From positions 1-38,522 of the forward strand of contig CANMDH010000049.1 in assembly GCA_947496555.1 (NCBI GenBank): DNA of 38,522 nt. Direction: 5' to 3'. The position numbers were made by a program, and so were the translations under genes. Shown piece after piece: positions 8,383 through 14,441 of the stretch. The notes under the pieces were generated by a model. The model did no database searches and was not told where the DNA came from. It was given only the letters and a program-made list of their open reading frames with translations. Source of the DNA: an uncultured Aquimarina sp. (GTDB taxonomy: Bacteria > Bacteroidota > Bacteroidia > Flavobacteriales > Flavobacteriaceae). The number at the start of each line of letters is the position of its first letter. Within the stretch, counting starts at the first letter, position 1.

Positions 8383-9594
8383 TTAACCAATCATTAAACA
8401 TTCGTCCCACTTTGTATCAAAAGTAGCCAAAAAAGAGATCATGGCCAGTCCGATTCCTGCGATGCCTTCTAGCACATTTGTTTCTTCATGCCACTCCTCT
8501 TTATCACCTCTCCATTGCAAATACCCTGCATTGGTCTTATGAGTAGCCATTTTTAATACCTGATCCATCCAAAAATCAGCGGTATCTTTAAATATTGGAT
8601 CTTTTGTTTCTTTGTACATATAGTTAAAGATAGTAGCAATACCACAGGATCCATGACAAAGACCAGTGTCTTTGACTCCTGCCTCTACCCGATCTTTCCT
8701 TTGTGCAGAATGTTTTATAATCTGTACTGCTTCTTCCTTGTACTTTGTGTTATCTAGAGCCTTCCCTGCGTTCCATAGGGAAATCCCTACCCCTAAATCA
8801 CCATAGCACCAGGCCAATCTGGCTTGCGAGTTTTTTTCCATTCCCTTATATATCCAGCTGGGAAATAAAGAAACCGCAGAAAGATCGTCATTTTTTTGAT
8901 TGAGTATATAGGTAATGGTGCCTGTTAGCAAATCATGTATCTCACTTTTAAAATCTTCATAAACATAAGCCCTGCTTAAGAAATTAATTATACTAGATAA
9001 TCCGTGTGATAGACTTAGATTAACTCCAACAAGATCTTCTTCTCTCATTAAGGTACTTTCCCAAAACGTTCCGTTGGGATCCTCTTCTGATGTTTTCTTC
9101 AATGCCGAAACTAAATACAGAAGATATTCTTTATACTTGCTTTTTAGATCTGAAGATTGAGTATTTTGATATCGTTTCAGGAAGTAATATCCAAATCCTA
9201 TAGCGCCATGTAAGAAATCATAATTTCCATTATCCATATTTTCCTTCATGGTGCTAAATAGATACTCATCCAGATCTTCTAACAGTTCATCATTATCGAT
9301 GTCTATAAATTCCTCTTCATTAAGCAACTCCAGTACCCATCCTGCACCGGCAATTCCCGTGCAAAAAGTAGGAAAAGCGTATCCATTGTTAATTCCTTGG
9401 ATGGTTTTTGTAATCAGATCTACTCCAATATCTGCGGGTTCTTCTTCATCGATTAATCGAGAATAGTAGAATTGAAATAATGAGATTCCCGAAATACCCG
9501 ATAGCACACCATGGTGTTGGTCTTGCAAATCGATATGCTTTAAAACATCATAAATTTCTTTTACTTTTTTTTCTAATAAGGGTTTATTGAGCAT
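8383..9594 (-). CDS. lanC: LanC lanthionine cyclase 1
   Basis: 403 residues of the LanC alpha-toroid fold with its repeated Gly-rich motifs: LSGISGISLF (31-40), GIAGAGW (80-86), YDFLHGAIGFGYYF (125-138), SLSHGLSSI (194-202), WCYGDLG (262-268), GLCHG (311-315) and EGIAGIGLA (376-384). The three zinc ligands are present (Cys263, Cys313, His314), as are the counterparts of the NisC catalytic Asp, His and Arg (Asp126, His197, Arg259). The enzyme adds Cys thiols to dehydrated Ser/Thr to form (methyl)lanthionine rings. It is first in a unit with both LanB genes and has its own promoter at 9631-9660. It closely resembles the second LanC next to it. Confidence 0.95.
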   Translation of the reverse strand: MLNKPLLEKKVKEIYDVLKHIDLQDQHHGVLSGISGISLFQFYYSRLIDEEEPADIGVDLITKTIQGINNGYAFPTFCTGIAGAGWVLELLNEEEFIDIDNDELLEDLDEYLFSTMKENMDNGNYDFLHGAIGFGYYFLKRYQNTQSSDLKSKYKEYLLYLVSALKKTSEEDPNGTFWESTLMREEDLVGVNLSLSHGLSSIINFLSRAYVYEDFKSEIHDLLTGTITYILNQKNDDLSAVSLFPSWIYKGMEKNSQARLAWCYGDLGVGISLWNAGKALDNTKYKEEAVQIIKHSAQRKDRVEAGVKDTGLCHGSCGIATIFNYMYKETKDPIFKDTADFWMDQVLKMATHKTNAGYLQWRGDKEEWHEETNVLEGIAGIGLAMISFLATFDTKWDECLMIG

Positions 9595-9630
9595 GTGTTT
9601 GTGTAAAGAATATAAGTGTTAGAATTTAAT

Positions 9631-9660
9631 CAAAAGTAATGTCTTCAATTTTGATAACAA
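9631..9660 (-). promoter_or_regulatory. Promoter of LanC1-LanB operon
   Basis: On the minus strand TTG (9658-9660) is followed after 19 nt by TACTTTTG (9631-9638). This matches the Bacteroidota -33/-7 consensus with correct spacing. It lies 36 nt from the ATG of LanC1 and downstream of a terminator, so LanC1 and LanB can be transcribed apart from LanC2. Confidence 0.7.
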
Positions 9661-9721
9661 TATATGGCACATTACTAAAAATGAAAAACAATTTAAGATC
9701 ATATTAAAAAAAGTGGGACAT

Positions 9722-9745
9722 AAAAAAGCTCTGTCGAGACAGAGC
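9722..9745 (-). terminator. Intrinsic terminator after LanC2
   Basis: On the minus strand GCTCTGT pairs with ACAGAGC around a 4-nt loop, followed by six T. It starts 36 nt after the stop of LanC2 (9781) and precedes the promoter of LanC1. Confidence 0.8.
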
Positions 9746-9780
9746 AGCTTATTCATAGTTAAATTCTCCTTTGATCTTGA

Positions 9781-11001
9781 TTAACTTATTAACAAACATT
9801 GATCCCATTTGGTCTCAAATGGTGCCAGGTATGATAGTATCGAAAGTCCAATTCCGGTTACACCTTCTAGCAGGTTGATTTCTTTTATCCACCCTGGATT
9901 ATCTCCTCCTTGCCATTTCATGTATCCGGCATATCCTTTGGAATGTATGCCCATGTACAATCCTTGGTTCATCCAATAATCAGCAGTTTCTTTAAATGCT
10001 TTATCCTCTGTTTCTTTATACATGTAATTATAAATATGCATAATACCATAAGCCCCATGGCACAAGCCCGCATCTTTTACCCCTGCTTCTATAAGATCTT
10101 TTCTTTTTGAAGCATTTTTAAGAGTTTGTATGGCTGCTTCTTGATAGTTGGAGTTGTCTAGTTGTTTTCCCGCTCTCCATAAAGTAATGGCAATTCCAAG
10201 GTCCCCATAACACCAGGCTAATCTAGAACTATCACTTTTTTCATAATCCCGGGTTACCCAACTCGGAAAAGATGAAGTACCCTTAGGATCTTTATATTTA
10301 AAACTTAAAATGAACTGTGCAGATTGATCTAATAATACTTCAACCTTGCTTTTAAATGCTGTATGCTCTGTAAGTCGGGATAAAAAATTTACTATACTGG
10401 TGATCCCATGTGCCAGGCTAAGATTGTATCCTTTTAATTCTTCTTCTCGAATAAGATACGATTCCCATTTGACCATATGATCTTGGGTTTGTGCTCGTTC
10501 TTGCAGTAAGGTAATTATACTGAATAAAATCTCTTTGTAATGTTGTCTTAAGTCATTTGATTTGGTATTGGTATATCTTTTTAAGAAATAATATCCTACT
10601 CCCAGTACACCATGCAAAAAATCGTAGAAGTTCTCATCGCCTTGCATGTGCTTAATGGACTGTACCAGAAAACCATCAAGTGTAGATAGCAATTCGTCGC
10701 AATCAAGGTCAATGAAATCTTCTTCTTGCAGCAAATCTATGGTCCATGCGGCTCCGGCTATCCCGCCACAAAATGTATGAAAATCATAGCCATTATTAAT
10801 AGCTTCAATGACAGAGGATATGATTTCTACCCCAACCTCGGCATGTGATTCGTCCTGCAAAAATCTGGCATAGTTAAATTGAAATAAAGCCATCCCTGCA
10901 CGACCCGACAATACTCCCATTTCATCTTTATGTTGGTAGTTTTCTTTGAGTACTGTACTAATTTCGGCTAACTTTTTTAATAAAAGCTCTTCTTGGTTCA
11001 T
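9781..11001 (-). CDS. lanC: LanC lanthionine cyclase 2
   Basis: 406 residues from the ATG at 11001 (MNQEELLLKKL). A longer frame starts at 11058, but its first 19 codons run straight through a terminator hairpin (11025-11052) and the shorter form aligns end to end with LanC1. The same LanC motifs are present: LSGRAGMALF (31-40), YDFLHGVLGVGYYF (126-139), SLAHG (195-199), WCYGDLG (263-269), GLCHG (312-316). Zinc ligands are Cys264, Cys314, His315; catalytic counterparts are Asp127, His198, Arg260. All key residues are intact, so it should be active. The high similarity to LanC1 suggests a duplication within the locus. It may close different rings, serve a different precursor, or form a hetero-oligomer with LanC1; the sequence does not decide. 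Confidence 0.94.
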   Translation of the reverse strand: MNQEELLLKKLAEISTVLKENYQHKDEMGVLSGRAGMALFQFNYARFLQDESHAEVGVEIISSVIEAINNGYDFHTFCGGIAGAAWTIDLLQEEDFIDLDCDELLSTLDGFLVQSIKHMQGDENFYDFLHGVLGVGYYFLKRYTNTKSNDLRQHYKEILFSIITLLQERAQTQDHMVKWESYLIREEELKGYNLSLAHGITSIVNFLSRLTEHTAFKSKVEVLLDQSAQFILSFKYKDPKGTSSFPSWVTRDYEKSDSSRLAWCYGDLGIAITLWRAGKQLDNSNYQEAAIQTLKNASKRKDLIEAGVKDAGLCHGAYGIMHIYNYMYKETEDKAFKETADYWMNQGLYMGIHSKGYAGYMKWQGGDNPGWIKEINLLEGVTGIGLSILSYLAPFETKWDQCLLIS

Positions 11002-11024
11002 AATGATTTTCTTTCTGGAAAGAG

Positions 11025-11052
11025 AAAAAACTGCCCAAATTAGGCAGTTTTT
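11025..11052 (-). terminator. Terminator between precursor genes and LanC2
   Basis: A stem AAAAACTGCC / GGCAGTTTTT encloses a 7-nt loop with T-rich flanks in both directions. It lies 24 nt before the LanC2 ATG. If active on the minus strand it would limit transcription from the precursor genes into LanC2, favouring precursor over enzyme. Confidence 0.7.
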
Positions 11053-11106
11053 ACCCATAATTAAATGTTGTCAAAACCCCACCTCGAAAGTAACACCGAA
11101 AATCAT

Positions 11107-11235
11107 GTAAGTTCGAGTGCTTCGATCCCGATAACTATCGGGAGAGAGGTGTATTGAAAACAGTGATTTCAAGATCGAAAAACCTATTCTCGATACTATT
11201 TTTTGCACTTTGTTCCAAAAATCACTCGAATTGAC
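11107..11235. repeat. REP/MITE-like repeat with imperfect inverted ends
   Basis: Ends GTAAGTTCGAGTG (11107-11119) and CACTCGAATTGAC (11223-11235) are inverted at 11 of 13 positions. Inside is a perfect hairpin TCCCGATA-ac-TATCGGGA (11126-11143). It is non-coding and occupies most of the 315-bp gap between precursor 1 and LanC2. Repeats starting with a TTCGAGTG-type motif are, from memory, frequent between genes in Flavobacteriia. Confidence 0.65.
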
Positions 11236-11316
11236 GGTTTTATACTTAGTATTTTACATCGAACTCACTTCAAATACTAAATCTAAAAAGGTTCTACTCT
11301 TGATTAGGATTGCTTA

Positions 11317-11463
11317 TTAGAAACATTGCATTCCAGGAGGTGGACACGAGTTTAATGCTCCTTGAGTTGGGCAGCATGCAGAATGTCCTCCTTTTATCTT
11401 GTTTAATTTAAAATTAGTGATTACGTCTTTTTTAAGTTCTAATTTTTTTAATGATTTTTTCAT
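11317..11463 (-). CDS. Lanthipeptide precursor 1 (GG leader, CPPPG core)
   Basis: 48 residues. Leader MKKSLKKLELKKDVITNFKL matches the Bacteroidota class I lanthipeptide type (LxLKKxxI) and ends at KIKGG (residues 22-26), a double-glycine processing site. The predicted core, residues 27-48, begins HSACCPTQGAL and ends NSCPPPGMQCF. It has Ser28, Thr33, Ser39 as dehydration sites and Cys30, Cys31, Cys40, Cys47. Ser28, Cys31, Thr33, Ser39, Cys40 and Cys47 fall in exactly the register found in precursor 2. The gene lies upstream of LanC2, separated by a repeat and a hairpin. Length, leader and context make this a confident call although the gene is very short. Confidence 0.93.
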   Translation of the reverse strand: MKKSLKKLELKKDVITNFKLNKIKGGHSACCPTQGALNSCPPPGMQCF

Positions 11464-11484
11464 AATATTTTGATTTATGAATTG

Positions 11485-11661
11485 AGTTGCGGGCTACTTT
11501 TAATAAGTGTTCCAAGTTCCTTCTCCTTGAGGGAGAAGGTTAGCCTGCCTGCTTACTGCAAGGTAGGCAGGGATGAGGAGATTTTCACGTCAGAAACCCT
11601 CACCTTAATCCTCTCCCAGAGGGAGAGGAAACAGTTTGCAATAAAAAACTAACCCACAACT
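11485..11661. repeat. MITE-like repeat between precursor genes
   Basis: Ends AGTTGCGGGCTA (11485-11496) and TAACCCACAACT (11650-11661) are inverted at 10 of 12 positions. The interior holds hairpins such as CTTCTCCTTGAGGGAGAAG, CCTGCCT...AGGTAGG and CTCTCCCAGAGGGAGAG. It is non-coding and sits exactly between precursor 1 and precursor 2. It resembles the element at 5048-5216 in plan (inverted ends around G/C-rich hairpins) but has different ends. Confidence 0.65.
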
Positions 11662-11686
11662 TTAAGTTTATTACTGGTTTGATTTA

Positions 11687-11857
11687 TTAATAGCACTGCA
11701 CTCCCGGAGGCGGGCATGTATTTAACGGCCCATTAGTAATGCAAAAACGTGTAGCACCAGGTCCACCATGCTGCGGGCATCCTCCTTTTACTTTTTCCTG
11801 CTCTAATTTGGTGATCACTTCTTTTTTAAGTTGTAAGCTCTTCAATGATTTTTTCAT
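11687..11857 (-). CDS. Lanthipeptide precursor 2 (GG leader, CPPPG core)
   Basis: 56 residues. Leader MKKSLKSLQLKKEVITKLEQ then EKVKGG (21-26). The predicted core, residues 27-56, starts CPQHGGPGATRFC and ends LNTCPPPGVQCY. Dehydratable residues are Thr36, Thr41 and Thr47; cysteines are 27, 39, 48 and 55. Pairing each Thr with a downstream Cys gives rings Thr36-Cys39, Thr41-Cys48 and Thr47-Cys55, leaving Cys27 over. The last 21 residues align without gaps to precursor 1. Leader and tail are thus conserved while an 8-residue Gly/Pro/His-rich insert is specific to this peptide. It begins about 150 nt after a strong terminator, so it probably has its own promoter, which I could not identify with confidence. 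Confidence 0.93.
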   Translation of the reverse strand: MKKSLKSLQLKKEVITKLEQEKVKGGCPQHGGPGATRFCITNGPLNTCPPPGVQCY

Positions 11858-12009
11858 GTGTATATATTTTTATGAACTACCTACTCTATTAAAAGGTTTT
11901 CGGTTTCCCCTTATATTGGTTAAAGATCCTTTTGATCTCACCTTAAAATTAGAGGGTAATCCACAAGCAGAAAAACAAAGTATCCCTAGATTAAACAAAA
12001 TTGGGGCAT

Positions 12010-12040
12010 AAAAAAACCCTGCAAATTTTGCAGGGTTTTT
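12010..12040. terminator. Bidirectional terminator after precursor 3
   Basis: CCCTGC...GCAGGG stem (12017-12035, near-perfect palindrome) flanked by an A-run on one side and a T-run on the other, so it works on both strands. On the minus strand it lies about 20 nt after the stop of precursor 3. Confidence 0.85.
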
Positions 12041-12059
12041 CATTGTTTATTTATACCTA

Positions 12060-12224
12060 TTAAGGTCTATGATAACATATTCCATCATTACGTCCAGGAG
12101 GAACAGTTGGTGCTACTTCTGTAGGAATACTACTTCCTCCTTTTACAGCATTCATAGCGTTTAAACTGATTCTTGCAATGGTTAATTTTTTAAGATTGAT
12201 TTTGTTTGATTTGTGTGTTTTCAT
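12060..12224 (-). CDS. Lanthipeptide precursor 3 (divergent core)
   Basis: 54 residues: MKTHKSNKINLKKLTIARIS leads to NAMNAVKGG (residues 22-30), a classic Bacteroidota class I lanthipeptide leader (NLKKxTIARxxxxxMxxxKGG). The core, residues 31-54, starts SSIPTEVAPTVPPGR and ends NDGICYHRP. It has Ser31, Ser32, Thr35 and Thr40 but only one Cys (Cys50), so at most one thioether ring plus dehydro-residues can form. Only the PPG motif recalls precursors 1 and 2. It lies nearest the AraC-type regulator and is followed at once by a strong terminator, so it is probably a monocistronic transcript. Confidence 0.85.
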   Translation of the reverse strand: MKTHKSNKINLKKLTIARISLNAMNAVKGGSSIPTEVAPTVPPGRNDGICYHRP

Positions 12225-12371
12225 GTGTGTATATTTAATTGATAATTCCCTAATAATTGCTAGCGATACTTGTTCCGTTACATTCTATTTATTGTTTGTT
12301 ATTTTTGAATATACTTTTTTAAGTTTACCCATTACAATACGTTTACCCTAATTTGTTTAAAATAGGGTTGT

Positions 12372-13988
12372 TTATATCGCATCTTCCAGCGTTTTTTCCT
12401 GCTTTTCGATATTTTTAATATAATAGGATGGATTAAGGCCCGTTTTCGACTTAAAATGTTTGGCAAACGAATAGTCGCTTTTATATCCTATTTCGGTTGC
12501 AATGGATTTAACTGAAAATGATCTGAATTTTTTATCATTTTTGATACGCTTCAAAGCATAATCAATACGTAGATCATTAATATACTCGTTAAAATTTTTC
12601 TCTTGGTGCATATTGATGATCTTTGAAAGATAGGTAGCATTGGTCTTTACTTTTTTGGCTACTGATCGAAGATTACAATCTGCTCGCAGGTAGAATTCCT
12701 GGGATTCTAGTCTGGATAGGCCTATAAGTACTTCATGCACCTTTTCATCATCGATTACAATTTCTTTGGGCGCTTCTTTTTTACTTAGCTTTTCTTGTTC
12801 TTTGACTTCAAGATCATTGATTTTTTGCAATAGATCATTAAATACTAATTTATTAGATTTTTGTTTTTTAAAGTATAAAAGTGCGCCTATAATCACTATT
12901 AAAAAAAGTAGCGCTGCTATGATATACGCATATTTTTTAATTCGTTCATTTTTTAGTTGTTTATTTTGCAAATTGGCAATACCACCTTTTAATACTTGTG
13001 CTTCTTTTTGGTATATTTTATTTATGGTTTTATCCTTTTGTTTCTGAAAAGCTTCATTGAGTTCTACATATTTGTTATTCCAATACAGGGCGTTTTCAAA
13101 ATCTTCTTTTTTACCAAAGCAATTGGCTAATAACAAATGCGATTGTAACACAGGGATATTAAATAGTTTATTTCCTTCAGAAGCACTAACGTTGTTGTGT
13201 AATCTCTCAATAGCTTTATCGTAATAACCTTGTTGATAGTAACAACTTGCAATAAAATAACTGCAGTTTACAGTAGGATAAAATTTATTTTTAATTTCGT
13301 AATTCTGCAATAGCTCTTCAGCTTTGAACAAGTAATCTAGAGAGGTTTCGTATTGTTCTTTATAATAATATACCACCCCTTTCTTGATATAGAGATCTAC
13401 CAATCCTTCTTTATAATCCAATATTTTGCTTAAAGAAATTCCAGGTTCTGCATAATGCAAGACCGAATCGTATTGCTCGGTATCCAAATACACTTCACTT
13501 GCAGTAGTAATAACGTTGACATGCGTTATGGTGTTCTTAAAGGATGTTTTATCAATAGACTGTAACATCTTTTGAGAAAGCTTAAGTGCCTTCTGGTATT
13601 GATTGGTTTTTTTGTAAACCAGCACCAAACCAGAACTGGCAATCATTTCTTTATCTAGATTTTTATTTTTCTGTGCTATCTCTATACTAGCATAATAAGC
13701 GTCCAGGGCTTTTTGATTCTGATCATTCATAACAAATGAATGGCCTTTTGCTGTAATTGCTTTGCACACAAGCATATCATCCTTCAGTTCTTTTCCGATA
13801 GCTTCTACTTTGTTGAGATACTCTATACTTTTTTCATATTCTTCGGCAAAGTAAAGTGCTTTACCTTCTTTATATAGTTCCTCGGCTACCTCGAGTTTAC
13901 TGTTTTGTGCCATTGTATCCTGGCCAAAAAGAATCCATAAAAACAAACCAAGATATAACGATAAAAATTGAATGTTCGCGCCCCCCAT
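12372..13988 (-). CDS. TPR-transmembrane-AraC family regulator
   Basis: 538 residues from the ATG at 13988. A longer frame begins at a TTG (14015), but that codon lies inside a TACTTTTG promoter-like box, so the ATG is preferred. Signal peptide (to about DTMAQ), then a helical TPR domain of about 300 residues with tandem repeats (EEYEKSIEYLNKVE, QYETSLDYLFKAEELL, QGYYDKAIERL), one membrane segment (YAYIIAALLFLIVIIGALLYF), and a C-terminal AraC-type double helix-turn-helix (LRSVAKKVKTNATYLSKIIN ... SIATEIGYKSDYSFAKHFKS). This puts the TPRs outside the cytoplasm and the DNA-binding domain inside, a one-component signalling plan typical of Bacteroidota. It stands directly upstream of the precursor genes on the same strand and is the obvious candidate regulator of the locus; that link is inference. 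Confidence 0.9.
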   Translation of the reverse strand: MGGANIQFLSLYLGLFLWILFGQDTMAQNSKLEVAEELYKEGKALYFAEEYEKSIEYLNKVEAIGKELKDDMLVCKAITAKGHSFVMNDQNQKALDAYYASIEIAQKNKNLDKEMIASSGLVLVYKKTNQYQKALKLSQKMLQSIDKTSFKNTITHVNVITTASEVYLDTEQYDSVLHYAEPGISLSKILDYKEGLVDLYIKKGVVYYYKEQYETSLDYLFKAEELLQNYEIKNKFYPTVNCSYFIASCYYQQGYYDKAIERLHNNVSASEGNKLFNIPVLQSHLLLANCFGKKEDFENALYWNNKYVELNEAFQKQKDKTINKIYQKEAQVLKGGIANLQNKQLKNERIKKYAYIIAALLFLIVIIGALLYFKKQKSNKLVFNDLLQKINDLEVKEQEKLSKKEAPKEIVIDDEKVHEVLIGLSRLESQEFYLRADCNLRSVAKKVKTNATYLSKIINMHQEKNFNEYINDLRIDYALKRIKNDKKFRSFSVKSIATEIGYKSDYSFAKHFKSKTGLNPSYYIKNIEKQEKTLEDAI

Positions 13989-14441
13989 CCTATTGTATTT
14001 TGTGTAATTACTCAAAAGTAAGGATTCATTTTAAAATATATAGTTAGTTATATTCTTTAAAAATTTGATAGCCGTAAAAGCAAAGACTATTTTTAACAAA
14101 ACATCAGCAAAATTATTCTTGATGTTATAGCTTATTCAGAATACGGTATTAACACAATATTATTTTGTTAAAAAGGAACTTAATAGTTACTTTTGTAAGC
14201 ATAAGTATTATATCTGAAAATATTACCTAATATCCCCCCTCTCGGTAATTATAATACTACTATTTAAAACCAAAAATATAGAGAAGGTAAAACTTCTCAT
14301 TAATACCCCTAGTATCTACACATATTTGATTTACTATATATGCCGCCCATTTAAGATCGGCACAAAAAATTAGTACGCAAAAGCGTGATGTGCAATAAGG
14401 GCCTAAATGATGTAAAGAACAACCACCATAAATAAAATTGA
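13989..14441. other. Divergent intergenic region
   Basis: 453 bp between the divergently transcribed regulator and the T9SS protein gene. It contains a TACTTTTG box for the regulator (14013-14020, minus strand, no clear -33 TTG) and a consensus promoter on the plus strand at 14165-14195. That leaves about 240 nt of untranslated leader before 14442. I see no small gene in it. Confidence 0.6.
14165..14195 (+). promoter_or_regulatory. Promoter of T9SS repeat protein
   Basis: TTG (14165-14167), 20 nt, TACTTTTG (14188-14195): matches the Bacteroidota -33/-7 consensus. The start would fall near 14202, giving a 5' leader of about 240 nt. Confidence 0.65.

Noticed and set aside
11002-11058. N-terminal extension of LanC2 by 19 residues
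   Set aside because: The extension is the translation of a terminator hairpin (11025-11052), and the 406-residue form from 11001 aligns with LanC1 end to end.
5048-11661. The three inverted-end repeats as a CRISPR array or as parts of an insertion sequence
   Set aside because: No regularly spaced direct repeats and no transposase frame; each element has different ends.
11470-12011. Two plus-strand open frames (11470-11652, 11739-12011)
   Set aside because: The first is the translation of the MITE-like repeat; the second is antisense to precursor 2. Neither looks like a protein.
12345-12368. Hairpin ACCCTA/TAGGGT after the AraC-type gene as a terminator
   Set aside because: Stem of only 6 bp, A/T-rich 12-nt loop, and no T-run on the minus strand.
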